A stretch of 64,000 nucleotides of DNA from Tanticharoenia sakaeratensis NBRC 103193 (GTDB taxonomy: Bacteria > Pseudomonadota > Alphaproteobacteria > Acetobacterales > Acetobacteraceae): assembly GCF_000963885.1 (NCBI RefSeq), contig NZ_BALE01000010.1:62001-126000 (forward strand), read 5' to 3'. Positions 25,671-35,513 of the stretch are shown piece after piece (the first letter of the stretch is position 1; every line of letters starts with the position of its first letter). The translations under genes and the position numbers were made by a program. The notes beneath the pieces were generated by a model that worked only from the letters and a program-made list of their open reading frames with translations, had not been told where the DNA came from and ran no database searches.

Positions 25671-27116
25671 TCAGCGGATAGCTGTCTGCGTGGAGACGGG
25701 CAGCGTCGCCGCTTCCACGTCCGCACCGAGATGGATCGGATTGCGGGGAATCAGGAGGCTCGGATAGACGCCGAGCACCAGCGTCACCAATGCCAGTGCC
25801 GAGATCAGCACGGCGTTGCCCGGAGCGGCGATGCGTCCTGTGCTGACCTCGTCCGTGGCCGGCATCAGCATGACCCGCACGACACGCAGGTAATAGAACA
25901 GCCCCATGACCGAGCCGACGATCAGACCGGCCAGCAGCAGGTCCCGATGGGCCGAGACGCCTGCGACGGCGACATAGACCTTCGCGAAAAACCCGACGGC
26001 GGGCGGGATGCCCGCGAGCGACGCCATCATCACCGCCATGCCGAGCGCCAGCGCCGGGCGGGTGCGGAAGAGGCCCTGCAGCGAGTTCAGATGGGTATGG
26101 TTGGGGCTGACCGCCTCCATGATGGCGAACGCGCCGATCGTCGCCGCCGCATAGGCCGCGAGATAGAACCCGGCGCTGCCGAGCCCGAAGGCGCCGGGTG
26201 CCAGAAGTGCCACCATCAGGTAGCCGATATGGGCAATGGATGAACCCGCGAGCATGCGCTTGAGATCGGTCTGGCCGATGGCGAGCAAATTGCCGCCGAT
26301 CATGCTCAGAAGTGCCACGGCCGTGACCTCATCCGACACCGAACCGGGCGTCATCAGGTCGAAGCCCGCGAAATAACGCAGCATCGCGGCAAACAGGCCG
26401 ATCTTCGAGACGACCGACAGAAGAGCCGCGACCGGGATCGACGTGCCTTCCAGCACGTCCGCCAGCCACGTGTGGAACGGCACGGCGGACAGTTTGAAGA
26501 ACATGCCCGTCATCACGAGCACGGTCGCCATCGCGGCCAGAAGCGGCTCCACCGGATGAAGCGCATGGGGCGCTGCAAACACGAGCGATCCGGTTTCGGC
26601 GTAGGACAGCGCGAAGCCGAAGACCAGGATCGCCGACGATACGCCCGACAGCACGACGTATTTCATCGCGGCCTCGCCGGCCTCGATCCGGTGCTGGCGA
26701 TAGCCGATCAGGCCGAGCAGCGAGAGGCTGAGCGTCTCGAGCCCAATGAAGAACGTGATGTCGTTCCGTCCGGCCGTCATCAGGACCGCGCCGAGCGCCG
26801 ACATCAGCAGAAGCAGATAGAACTCGTCGGGCGCATGCGCCTCGCGCACGGTCGGATCACGCCATGACATCGCGAGCACGCCGATCGAGGACAGGATGAT
26901 CAGCGCGGACGAGAAACGGTGCCAGTCGTCGACTGCGAACAGGGCGCTTGGCGCCGCACCCATCGGCAGGACGGCGAGGGCCACGAGCAACGTCAGAAGT
27001 GTCAGAACCGCATCGATGATTTCGGAGCGTTTGATCGTGATGGCCAGCATCAGCACCATCGTGCCGAGCGACAGCACGACGACGGAGGGCGGGAGAGCGG
27101 AAAAGGTCGGCATCAT
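25671..27116 (-). CDS. nuoN: NADH-quinone oxidoreductase subunit N
   Basis: The 481-residue antiporter-like membrane subunit has about 14 helices. Typical stretches are FFIGLETLSLSLLGLIGY, MKYVVLSGVSSAILVFGFAL, PFHTWLADVLEGTSIPVAALLSVVSKIG with the conserved Lys, and LKRMLAGSSIAHIGY. It contributes to proton pumping by complex I. It is the last gene of the nuo operon; its ATG overlaps the nuoM stop by four bases. Confidence 0.95.
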   Translation of the reverse strand: MMPTFSALPPSVVVLSLGTMVLMLAITIKRSEIIDAVLTLLTLLVALAVLPMGAAPSALFAVDDWHRFSSALIILSSIGVLAMSWRDPTVREAHAPDEFYLLLLMSALGAVLMTAGRNDITFFIGLETLSLSLLGLIGYRQHRIEAGEAAMKYVVLSGVSSAILVFGFALSYAETGSLVFAAPHALHPVEPLLAAMATVLVMTGMFFKLSAVPFHTWLADVLEGTSIPVAALLSVVSKIGLFAAMLRYFAGFDLMTPGSVSDEVTAVALLSMIGGNLLAIGQTDLKRMLAGSSIAHIGYLMVALLAPGAFGLGSAGFYLAAYAAATIGAFAIMEAVSPNHTHLNSLQGLFRTRPALALGMAVMMASLAGIPPAVGFFAKVYVAVAGVSAHRDLLLAGLIVGSVMGLFYYLRVVRVMLMPATDEVSTGRIAAPGNAVLISALALVTLVLGVYPSLLIPRNPIHLGADVEAATLPVSTQTAIR

Positions 27117-28657
27117 TGGCCTGACACTCCGGCGGATTGAACGGGCACGGCAAAGGCAAGTCCCGTGGCGGCGGTGGCGCGGGATGCGGTCTGCAGTGCG
27201 GGAGCGGGGGCCGAAAGATCGATGATCGGCTGCGGATAGATGCCGAGCGCCAGGAGCAGCACGGTTGCGATCCCGAGGAATGCGAGATGGCCGAACGGGC
27301 CGTCAGGCATCGCGGGCGTGCGGTCGCCGGCCTTCAGCGGGCCGTAGAACACCTTCGTCATCATCGTCAGCGAGTAGATCGAGGACAGGATCAGGCCCGT
27401 CGCCGCGAAGAACGTCATGATGTGGCTGACATGCCAGACCGCGAGCAGCACGAGAAACTCGCCGATGAAGTTCCCCATGCCGGGCAGGCCGAGAGATGCT
27501 GCGGCAAACACCATGCCCATGGCCGACAGTTTCGGCATCCGCGCCCACAGGCCGCCCATCTCACGCATGTCGCGCGTGCCAAGACGCTCTTCGAGGGCGC
27601 CCGCAATCAGGAACAGCGCGCCGGTGCTCAGACCGTGCGCCACCATCTGCACGATGGCGCCCTCCATGCCGATGGCTGAGCCCGAGAATACGCCAAGCAG
27701 CACGAAACCGAGATGGCTCACGCTGGAATAGGCGATCAGGCGCTTGAGGTCGGTCTGGGCGGCCGCAAGCCATGCGCAGTAGAGGATGCCCGCGACACCC
27801 AGCGCCATGGCGAGCGGCGCCAGGTGATGCGCGGCTCCGGGGAAGAACAGGACCACGAACCGGATCAGTCCGTAGCCGCCGGTCTTGGCGAGAATGCCGG
27901 ACAGGAGGACGGATGCTGCGGTCGGCGACTGCACATAGGTTTCGGGCAGCCACAGATGCAGCGGCATGACCGGCAGCTTGACGGCAAAGGCAAGTGCAAA
28001 CCCCAGCATCAGCAGCGGAGCCGCAGGTGACGTCGCGGCAGTCGTGGCCAGTGCGAAGTAGTCGAAGGTCAGCGTGCCGGTGGTGCGTGCATTGACCAGA
28101 ACGAGCGCCAGGATCGCCACCAGCATCACGAGGCCACCGGCCTGCGTGAAGAGGAAGAACTTGATGGCGGCGCGGGCGCGCTCTTCATGCCCCCAGATCA
28201 GGATCAGCACGAACATCGGCACCAGCATCAGTTCCCAGAAGAACAGGAACAGGAACAGGTCGGTCGCGATGAACACGCCGTTGATCCCGGCGATCCCGGT
28301 CAGGATGAGGAACTGATAAAGACCCGGACGATCGCCCGCTTCGCGCCTCGACAGCGCAACGCAAGGGACCGCGATCACCACCGTCAGCCACAACATGATG
28401 AGGCTCAGCCCATCCATGTCGAAGCGCAGCGAAATGCCGAGGTTCGGGATCCAGGGCGCATCGAAATGCGCGCGCCAGCCACCGGTGTCCGCAGGAGATG
28501 CGGACAGCATGACCAGCAACGCTGCATCGACGACCAGCGTCGCAAGCGCGATGAGCCACGGAAGGCGGTTCGCACCGCCGGGAGACACGCGGCCCGCGGC
28601 CCAGGCGAGCAGGCCGCCGGCGATGGGGAGGAAGACGAGGGCAGGGAGAGCAAGCAT
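27113..28657 (-). CDS. nuoM: NADH-quinone oxidoreductase subunit M
   Basis: The 514-residue antiporter-like subunit shows the family motifs LFFWELMLVPMFVLILIWG (with the conserved Glu), FFLFTQAGGLVMLVAI, PLHLWLPETYVQSPTAASVLLSGILAKTG and LKRLIAYSSVSHLGFVLLG. It lies in the membrane arm of complex I. The ATG at 28657 follows the nuoL stop by four bases; an earlier in-frame start would extend into nuoL. Confidence 0.95.
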   Translation of the reverse strand: MLALPALVFLPIAGGLLAWAAGRVSPGGANRLPWLIALATLVVDAALLVMLSASPADTGGWRAHFDAPWIPNLGISLRFDMDGLSLIMLWLTVVIAVPCVALSRREAGDRPGLYQFLILTGIAGINGVFIATDLFLFLFFWELMLVPMFVLILIWGHEERARAAIKFFLFTQAGGLVMLVAILALVLVNARTTGTLTFDYFALATTAATSPAAPLLMLGFALAFAVKLPVMPLHLWLPETYVQSPTAASVLLSGILAKTGGYGLIRFVVLFFPGAAHHLAPLAMALGVAGILYCAWLAAAQTDLKRLIAYSSVSHLGFVLLGVFSGSAIGMEGAIVQMVAHGLSTGALFLIAGALEERLGTRDMREMGGLWARMPKLSAMGMVFAAASLGLPGMGNFIGEFLVLLAVWHVSHIMTFFAATGLILSSIYSLTMMTKVFYGPLKAGDRTPAMPDGPFGHLAFLGIATVLLLALGIYPQPIIDLSAPAPALQTASRATAATGLAFAVPVQSAGVSGQ

Positions 28658-28661
28658 CGGT

Positions 28662-30488
28662 TCAGATCGCCAGACAGAGGGCAATGACGGTGCCGGCTGC
28701 GATCCAGCCGGCGTAGCGGCGGACCTGTCCGCTCTGCATCCGTGCGAGCACCTGGGAGCCCCCGTGCATGACCCAGGTGATGCCGTCGGAAATGCGGTCC
28801 AGCCCGTCGCGACGATTCAGTGCGCCGAGTGTGAAATACGGGTGCACCAGCAGCCAGTTGTAGATCGCATCGAAGCCCCAGTTGGCCCGCATGACCTGCT
28901 GGACGGGATGATTGGCAGGTGCGGGCACGGCATCGCGCGGCTTCCAGATCGTCCATGCCAGCGCCACGCCGATGATCGGCACGAGCGAGCCGATCAGCAG
29001 GAGACCCGTGCCGCCGACTTCGCGCATCGGGCCGAAAACCGGCGAGAGCAGGTTGGCGAACATGTTGATGCCGCCGATCTCGGCCGGCGTCTGCATGTAG
29101 CCGCCGAAGATCGCGAGGACCGCAAGGATGCTCATCGGGATCGCCATGGCGAGTCCCGTATGACCATGCGCATGACCGCGCGCGGTGCCGAAGAAAGTCA
29201 GGAACACGCAGCGGAACGTATAGAGCGCGGTCATGAACGCACCCGACAGCGCGCCGAACCACAGGAGCGGGCTCAGGTTCCACGCGTTCGACAGGATCAG
29301 CTCTTTCGAGAAATAACCTGCCGAGATCAGCGGCAATCCGGCGAGCGCCACGGAGCCTGCGAGAAATGCGTAGAACACGCCGGGCATGTCCGCCTTCAGG
29401 CCGCCCATCCTGAACATGTCCTGTTCATGATGCATCCGCAGGATCACGGCCCCCGCGCCCATGAACAGCAGCGCCTTGAAGAACGCATGCGTCACGAGAT
29501 GGAAGATGGCGCCCTGCCAGCTGCCGCACCCGAGCGCCAGATACATGTATCCGAGCTGGCTCATCGTCGAATAGGCGAGCACGCGCTTGATATCGGTCTG
29601 CGTCAGAGCACTGCCGGCTGCAAGCAGGAGCGTCACCGTGCCGACGATCGCGCAGGCGACCATGGTGAACGGGCTCGCCAGGAACAGATCGTGCAGGCGG
29701 GCGATCATGTAGACGCCGGCCGTCACCATCGTTGCCGCGTGGATCAGCGCCGAGACCGGCGTCGGTCCGGCCATCGCGTCCGGCAGCCAGGTCTGGAACG
29801 GCACCTGCGCGGACTTGGCCATGGCACCGCCCAGCAGCAGCAGGCAGCCGAGCGTCGTCTGTGGTCCGGCGTGGATGGTGTGCAGGACCGTCGGGATATC
29901 GAGCGTGCCGACGTCCGTTGCGATCAGGGTCAAACCAACGAATAGAAGCGCATCACCGATACGCGTGACCACGAATGCCTTGCGGGCGGCGAGCGCGTTG
30001 TTCAGCTCGCCATACCAGAACCCGACCAGCAGGTAGGAACACAGGCCAACGCCTTCCCAGCCCACATAGAGCGCCAGCAGGTCGGAGGCGAGGACCAGCA
30101 GCAGCATCGAAGCCACGAACAGCGTCATGTAGGCGAAGAAGCGGCAGATATCCGCATCGTCGTCCATGTAGGCCGCGGCATAGACCAGGATCAGAAATCC
30201 GATGCAACTGACGACGAGCATCATGACGAGCGAAAGCTGGTCGAGGCTCAGGGCGATCTGGGCCGCGAAGCCCGGCAGGGTCAGCCAGTGCCACAGCACG
30301 ACATGAAAGCTGCCGGACACCGGCGGATCGCTCAGAAACGATGATGCCAGAAACAGCGCGCACAGGGCGGACAGTCCGACACTGCCCGGGCCGATGAGTT
30401 GTGTTGCCCGCCTCGGCATCTCGCCGGCCGAGAGCAGGAGGATGATCGAGCCCGCCAGCGGGAAGGCAATGACCATCGGCAGTAGCAT
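28662..30488 (-). CDS. nuoL: NADH-quinone oxidoreductase subunit L
   Basis: The 608-residue distal antiporter-like subunit has about 16 helices including the long lateral helix near the C-terminus. Motifs include LVLASDLLALYVGWEGVGLC, KAFVVTRIGDALLFVGL, PFQTWLPDAMAGPTPVSALIHAATMVTAG and IKRVLAYSTMSQLGYMYL. It contributes to proton translocation. The ATG at 30488 lies 13 bases after the nuoK stop. Confidence 0.95.
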   Translation of the reverse strand: MLLPMVIAFPLAGSIILLLSAGEMPRRATQLIGPGSVGLSALCALFLASSFLSDPPVSGSFHVVLWHWLTLPGFAAQIALSLDQLSLVMMLVVSCIGFLILVYAAAYMDDDADICRFFAYMTLFVASMLLLVLASDLLALYVGWEGVGLCSYLLVGFWYGELNNALAARKAFVVTRIGDALLFVGLTLIATDVGTLDIPTVLHTIHAGPQTTLGCLLLLGGAMAKSAQVPFQTWLPDAMAGPTPVSALIHAATMVTAGVYMIARLHDLFLASPFTMVACAIVGTVTLLLAAGSALTQTDIKRVLAYSTMSQLGYMYLALGCGSWQGAIFHLVTHAFFKALLFMGAGAVILRMHHEQDMFRMGGLKADMPGVFYAFLAGSVALAGLPLISAGYFSKELILSNAWNLSPLLWFGALSGAFMTALYTFRCVFLTFFGTARGHAHGHTGLAMAIPMSILAVLAIFGGYMQTPAEIGGINMFANLLSPVFGPMREVGGTGLLLIGSLVPIIGVALAWTIWKPRDAVPAPANHPVQQVMRANWGFDAIYNWLLVHPYFTLGALNRRDGLDRISDGITWVMHGGSQVLARMQSGQVRRYAGWIAAGTVIALCLAI

Positions 30489-30501
30489 GCCACCCAAGAC
30501 T

Positions 30502-30813
30502 CTATCCTCCGAGACGGTTGCCGCTGTCGGCGTCGAGGGTCGGACGGCCGGCGGCATGCATGCGCAAGATGATGGCGAGGCCGACGGCGGCCTCTGCGGC
30601 GGCGAACGTGATGATCATGATGAACATCACCTGGCCGGACGGATCGTGAAACCGCGCGCCTGCGGAGACGAAGGCGAGGGCGGCCGCGTTCAGCATGATC
30701 TCGACCGAGACCAGCATGAACAGGAGGTTGCGGCGAACCAGAACGCCCGTCAGCCCGAGGGCGAAGAGTATGACGGCGACATAGAGGCCGGCTGAGGGAT
30801 CGGCGGCTGACAT
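30502..30813 (-). CDS. nuoK: NADH-quinone oxidoreductase subunit K
   Basis: The 103-residue protein has three membrane helices with the conserved Glu in [19 protein letters not shown] and the second in [16 protein letters not shown]. It belongs to the proton path at the base of the membrane arm. The ATG at 30813 follows the nuoJ stop by four bases. Confidence 0.95.
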   Translation of the reverse strand: MSAADPSAGLYVAVILFALGLTGVLVRRNLLFMLVSVEIMLNAAALAFVSAGARFHDPSGQVMFIMIITFAAAEAAVGLAIILRMHAAGRPTLDADSGNRLGG

Positions 30814-30817
30814 GGCT

Positions 30818-31327
30818 CTAGCGTTTCTCCCCGAGTGCGCGCCCGATGTGAAAGGCGCTGACCAGGCCGGCAAGCAGCAGGAACGAGGCAAGCTCGACGG
30901 TCAGCATGTAAGGCCCGAATAGGCTCATCCCGACGGCGGTGGGTCCGACTTCCGTGATGTTCGGGCCGGTGGCGGCATCACCGTGGCCGAGCGCGAAGAT
31001 CAGGGTCGTGAGCAGAAGGGCCGCCAGCACGCTCGGTCCGAACCAGTTGCTGGGCGTGATCCAGCTACGCTCGCGTGTTTCGTCCGGCTGACCGAGGTTG
31101 ATCATCATGACGACGAACACGAACAGGACCATGATCGCGCCCGCATAGACGATGACATCCAGCATGGCCGCGAACGGCGCGCCGAGGCTGTCGAACAGGC
31201 AGGCCAGCGCAAGGAGGGCGACCACCATGTACAGCAGGGCATGGACGGGCCTTGCACGCGTGATCACCATGGCGGTGGCGGCGATGGCGATCAGGCCATA
31301 AAGGCCTACGGAAAAGTCAACGCTCAT
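30818..31327 (-). CDS. nuoJ: NADH-quinone oxidoreductase subunit J
   Basis: The 169-residue protein has five membrane helices. Landmarks are [21 protein letters not shown] and [21 protein letters not shown], the latter containing the pi-bulge helix that couples quinone chemistry to pumping. Its ATG overlaps the nuoI stop by four bases. Confidence 0.94.
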   Translation of the reverse strand: MSVDFSVGLYGLIAIAATAMVITRARPVHALLYMVVALLALACLFDSLGAPFAAMLDVIVYAGAIMVLFVFVVMMINLGQPDETRERSWITPSNWFGPSVLAALLLTTLIFALGHGDAATGPNITEVGPTAVGMSLFGPYMLTVELASFLLLAGLVSAFHIGRALGEKR

Positions 31328-31836
31328 GGCAGCAGCGCATGGATATCGATCGGAGCCGCTTCGCGTTCGGCTTCGCCCTTGTCCTTGCCGGGAATCGCGA
31401 GCCCGGACACGTTATAGAAGCTGTAGTCGGGGTATTTCCCGGTTCCGCTGATCAGCAGGTCCTGTTTTTCGTAGACTAGGTTCTGCCGGACATATTCACT
31501 CATCTCGAAATCCGGCGTGAGCTGAATCGCGTATGTCGGACAGGCCTCTTCGCAGAACCCGCAGAAGATGCAGCGGGAGAAATTGATCTGGAAGAACTCC
31601 GGGTACCACCGGCCGTCCTTCTCGCCCTTCTGCAGGCTGATGCAGTCGACGGGGCAGGCGGCGGCGCACAGATTGCACGCAACGCAGCGTTCCTCACCGT
31701 TCGGATCGCGCGAGAGAATGATCCGTCCGCGATAACGCGGGGAGAGATACGGCTTGGTCTCGGGATAGGGAACGGTATCGTTCTTGTGGAACAGATGCAG
31801 GAACGTGAGCCACAATGTGCGGATGATGCCGATCAT
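31324..31836 (-). CDS. nuoI: NADH-quinone oxidoreductase subunit I
   Basis: The 170-residue ferredoxin-like subunit carries two [4Fe-4S] motifs, [15 protein letters not shown] and [15 protein letters not shown] (clusters N6a and N6b). An amphipathic N-terminal helix ([14 protein letters not shown]) contacts the membrane. It transfers electrons from NuoG towards NuoB. It starts 16 bases after nuoH. Confidence 0.96.
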   Translation of the reverse strand: MIGIIRTLWLTFLHLFHKNDTVPYPETKPYLSPRYRGRIILSRDPNGEERCVACNLCAAACPVDCISLQKGEKDGRWYPEFFQINFSRCIFCGFCEEACPTYAIQLTPDFEMSEYVRQNLVYEKQDLLISGTGKYPDYSFYNVSGLAIPGKDKGEAEREAAPIDIHALLP

Positions 31837-31852
31837 GGCACGGTTTTTCCTT

Positions 31853-32809
31853 TCACGCGCCGGCCTGCCACAGCAGGATCGCGCCGGTCAGGACAATATT
31901 GATCAGGGATACGGGCAGCAGGATCTTCCAGCCGAACGACATCAGCTGGTCGTATCGCGGGCGGGGAAGGGCTGCGCGCAACAGGATGAAGAAGCAGATC
32001 AGGAACACGACCTTGATCGCGAACCAGAGGAACGGCGGCAGGATCGGGCCGCCCCATCCGCCGAGATACAGCGTGGTGATCAGGGCCGAGATCATGGCGA
32101 CGCCGGCATACTCCGCGAGGAAGAACATGCCGAATTTCATCCCCGAATATTCGGTGTGAAATCCCGCGCCCAGCTCGTTCTCGCCTTCCGGAAGATCGAA
32201 AGGCAGGCGGTGCGTTTCGGCAATCCCCGCGATCAGGAAGACGATGCAGCCCAGGAACTGCGGGATCACGAACCAGCATCTGGACTGGGCGAGGACGATG
32301 TCATGCAGGCTGAAGGAGCCTGCCGTCATCACGACGCCCAGAAGCGACAAGCCCATGAAAACTTCATAAGAAATCATCTGGGCCGCCGCGCGCATGCCGC
32401 CGAGAAGCGCGAACTTGTTGTTCGACGACCAGCCCGCCAGCACCACGGAATAGACCGCAAGCCCCATCATCGCGAACACGAACAGCAGGCCGACATTCAG
32501 GTCGCCCGCGATGCTCCAGTGCGGCGTGATCGGAATGACACCGAACTCGAGCAGGACGGCCATGAAGCCGACGATGGGCGCCAGCAGGAAGACCGGCTTG
32601 TCCGCAAATGGTGGCACCCAGTCCTGCTTGAACAGCATTTTGACAGCGTCGGCCACGACCTGGAACATGCCGAACGGCCCGACACGGTTCGGCCCCGGCC
32701 GATCCTGGAAAAAGCCCAGAAGCCGGCGTTCGACCATCGTCGAGACGGCGGCAACGCCCATCACGGCCGCGAACGTCACGACGATGATGATTGGCATCGG
32801 CACGATCAT
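31853..32809 (-). CDS. nuoH: NADH-quinone oxidoreductase subunit H
   Basis: The 318-residue membrane subunit forms much of the quinone chamber. It has about eight helices and the family signatures [55 protein letters not shown] and [20 protein letters not shown]. Its ATG overlaps the nuoG stop by four bases. Confidence 0.96.
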   Translation of the reverse strand: MIVPMPIIIVVTFAAVMGVAAVSTMVERRLLGFFQDRPGPNRVGPFGMFQVVADAVKMLFKQDWVPPFADKPVFLLAPIVGFMAVLLEFGVIPITPHWSIAGDLNVGLLFVFAMMGLAVYSVVLAGWSSNNKFALLGGMRAAAQMISYEVFMGLSLLGVVMTAGSFSLHDIVLAQSRCWFVIPQFLGCIVFLIAGIAETHRLPFDLPEGENELGAGFHTEYSGMKFGMFFLAEYAGVAMISALITTLYLGGWGGPILPPFLWFAIKVVFLICFFILLRAALPRPRYDQLMSFGWKILLPVSLINIVLTGAILLWQAGA

Positions 32810-35502
32810 GCCAGTGCCTCCGCGGTTTCGAGCGACACCCAGACGGGAGCCGCAAACGCGCGCAGCGTCATGTGTGCAGGATAGAACGCAAGACCCGGCG
32901 GCAGGCTGTCGTCCCGCAGGACGGGCAGACGATGGCGGATGCCGTCCAGCGTCAGCGTCACTTCCGAAGGTCCGTCGCCCGCCATGCGGACGACAGCCGG
33001 CTCGGCCCGCTCGGCGATGGCAGGCGCCAGGGCGCTGAGTTCCTCACTTCCGAAAATACGGCTTTCGGGCAGCAGAAGGATCGATCCGTCGCGCGGAGCA
33101 AACGTTTCCGGCAGGTCCGTCGAATAGTGCGCGGACGACCAGACCGCCTCAGCGGCATCCACAAGCCGGACGCCCGGATAGCCGCCGCGCATCGGGCCGC
33201 CGATTTCCTGCTGGAACCGGTTGAGCGACTGCTCGGAGTTCCAGCCGGGTGCGTGGTAGTAGGGCACGAGCGCGCCGGGCATCGACGTGCTGTAGGTGCC
33301 TTCCATGGTCGGGCTGAGCGGGGAATCCGGCATCGGCGGGACGGGCTGATCGCGCACCGAGATATGCGAGCGGATCGCCGTCCGTCCGCTGACCCGAGCG
33401 GTCTGGCTGCGGATGTGACCACTTTCCAGCATGTATTGTTCGCTCGGCGCGGCTTCTCCGATACGGGCGAACACCGTAAGCTCGCGGGCGATCGCCGCCA
33501 CGACGTCATCCAGTGTCTGCCACGCCATGCGGTCGTCCTGACCGATGCTTTCGGCAAAATCGCGCAGCCAGCGCCACGACACTTCCACCGGGCCTTCGGG
33601 GAAGGCCACCGGCAGGAACCGCTGTGCGCGCCCTTCCATGTTGACCATCGTGCCGCCCGAATGAGTGATGGGGGCCGCAGGCAGCACAAGCTCCGCCCGT
33701 TCGATCAGCGGGCTCTCGCTGTGATCGATCAGGACGAAATGCCTGACCTGTCCAAGAAGGGCCTCGACCCGTTCCGGCGCGAGCTGCCGCGTCAGGTCGG
33801 CCTCGGCCACGATAAGCGTTCCAACCTTGCCATCTCGCGCCATGTCACACACGGCGTCGAGCGACAGGCCGCCCATGAGTGCGACGCCCATGCTGTTGGC
33901 ATCCGGCAGCACAAGCGACAGGGCGGCGGGCTTGCCGCGCACCATCAGCGCCGCTGCGATGCTGGCCGCGGCCTGCATGAGGGCGGCGGATCCGAGCTGC
34001 GTGCCGGACACGACCAACGGCTTGTCAGCCGCCAGAAGCGCTTCGGCGATCCGGCCTGCAACTGTGCTTTCCGCTTCCGTCAGGCCCGGCACCGCCGGTG
34101 CGGCCTCGTCGATCAGATGGGCGACCGCAAAGCCGAGCCGCGCGAGATCGTCCGGCGCTGCGTGCTGCGTCAGGACAGCGCAATCATCGAGGCCTGTTGC
34201 GGCAGGTGTTGCGATCATCAGCGGAGAGATGAAATCCTGCCCCATCATCCGGACCGAGGCATCCATCCAGCGCGGAATACGGTTGCGATCCGCGTTCAGG
34301 AACGATGCATGACGCGTCGCCTGCCGCATGGACAGGCCCAGGCGCGGCGCCGTCGAAAGCGCATCCTCGCCCAGCATGAACACGGCATCGCACTGTTCGA
34401 CGTCATGGAGCGAAGGTGTATGCGCAGGTGTCGTGCGCAGGATGTCCGCCGCAAGAAGCGTCAGGCCATGAGCAGGCTCGGCAAGCCCGGTCGAGAACTG
34501 CGCCGCGCCAACCAGCGAGCGCAGGGCGTAATTGGTTTCGAGCGACGCGCGGGCCGAGCCGATACCGATCACCGGGCCGTCTTCGGCGAACGTCGCAAAG
34601 TGCGAAATTGCCGCCTGTGACGGCACCTGATGATGCACGCCGTCGATCAGCTGGCCGACCACGCGGATGCGCGTATCCGCGTTGGCGTAACCGTGCCCAT
34701 AGCGACCGCGATCGCACAGGAAGTAGCGATTGACCTCGTCGTTGTAGCGATTGATCGTCCGGCGCACCGTGCCCGCGCGCTCGTTGACGATCGTGTTGCA
34801 ACCGACCGAGCAGTGCGCGCACACGGACGGTGCGCCGCGCATATCCCACTTGCGGCTGTAGGTTTTCGAGAACTGCTTGTCGGTGAAGACGCCCGTCGGG
34901 CAGACCTCGATAAGGTTGCCGGCAAAGGGGCTTTCGAGCGTGCCGCTCTCGGCGCGGCCGAAATACATGTTGTTGTGTGAGGCGAACGCCGCGAGATCCT
35001 GACCGCCGGCATAGTCACGGTAGAAACGCACACAGCGATAGCAGGAAATACACCGGTTCATCTCGTGCTTGACGAACGGCCCCAGATCCTGATTGCGATG
35101 CGTGCGCTTTTCAAAACGATAGCGGCGCGCACGATGGCCGGTCATGACCGTCATGTCCTGAAGGTGGCATTCGCCGCCTTCCTCGCAGACCGGACAGTCA
35201 TGCGGGTGGTTCGTCATCAGCCACTCGACAACCTCGCCACGAAATTCCTTCGCTTCCGGGTCCGAGACGGAAATGATGGCGCCCTCGGTCGCGGGCGTCA
35301 TGCAGGCCATGACGATACGGCCGCGCTTGTCGTCGGGGCCGTTGAACTGCTTGACCGCACACTGTCGGCAAGCGCCGACCGAGCCGAGTTCGGGGTGCCA
35401 GCAGAAATAGGGGAGGTCGACGCCTGCTTCCAACACGGCCTGAAGCAGGTTTTCGCCATCACGTGTCTCGTGCGGCTCGCCGTCGATATGGATCGTTGCC
35501 AT
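32806..35502 (-). CDS. nuoG: NADH-quinone oxidoreductase subunit G
   Basis: The 898-residue peripheral subunit holds several Fe-S clusters. N-terminal motifs are the [2Fe-2S] ligands in FCWHPELGSVGACRQC, the His/Cys [4Fe-4S] motif HPHDCPVCEEGGEC near residue 100, CISCYRCVRFYRDYAGG near 145, and the N7-type motif CAHCSVGCNT near 220. A molybdopterin-oxidoreductase-like domain without cofactor function follows. AGGAG precedes the ATG. The length is close to E. coli NuoG (about 908), longer than the usual alphaproteobacterial version of about 690. Confidence 0.95.
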   Translation of the reverse strand: MATIHIDGEPHETRDGENLLQAVLEAGVDLPYFCWHPELGSVGACRQCAVKQFNGPDDKRGRIVMACMTPATEGAIISVSDPEAKEFRGEVVEWLMTNHPHDCPVCEEGGECHLQDMTVMTGHRARRYRFEKRTHRNQDLGPFVKHEMNRCISCYRCVRFYRDYAGGQDLAAFASHNNMYFGRAESGTLESPFAGNLIEVCPTGVFTDKQFSKTYSRKWDMRGAPSVCAHCSVGCNTIVNERAGTVRRTINRYNDEVNRYFLCDRGRYGHGYANADTRIRVVGQLIDGVHHQVPSQAAISHFATFAEDGPVIGIGSARASLETNYALRSLVGAAQFSTGLAEPAHGLTLLAADILRTTPAHTPSLHDVEQCDAVFMLGEDALSTAPRLGLSMRQATRHASFLNADRNRIPRWMDASVRMMGQDFISPLMIATPAATGLDDCAVLTQHAAPDDLARLGFAVAHLIDEAAPAVPGLTEAESTVAGRIAEALLAADKPLVVSGTQLGSAALMQAAASIAAALMVRGKPAALSLVLPDANSMGVALMGGLSLDAVCDMARDGKVGTLIVAEADLTRQLAPERVEALLGQVRHFVLIDHSESPLIERAELVLPAAPITHSGGTMVNMEGRAQRFLPVAFPEGPVEVSWRWLRDFAESIGQDDRMAWQTLDDVVAAIARELTVFARIGEAAPSEQYMLESGHIRSQTARVSGRTAIRSHISVRDQPVPPMPDSPLSPTMEGTYSTSMPGALVPYYHAPGWNSEQSLNRFQQEIGGPMRGGYPGVRLVDAAEAVWSSAHYSTDLPETFAPRDGSILLLPESRIFGSEELSALAPAIAERAEPAVVRMAGDGPSEVTLTLDGIRHRLPVLRDDSLPPGLAFYPAHMTLRAFAAPVWVSLETAEALA

Positions 35503-35513
35503 GGGCGGCTCCT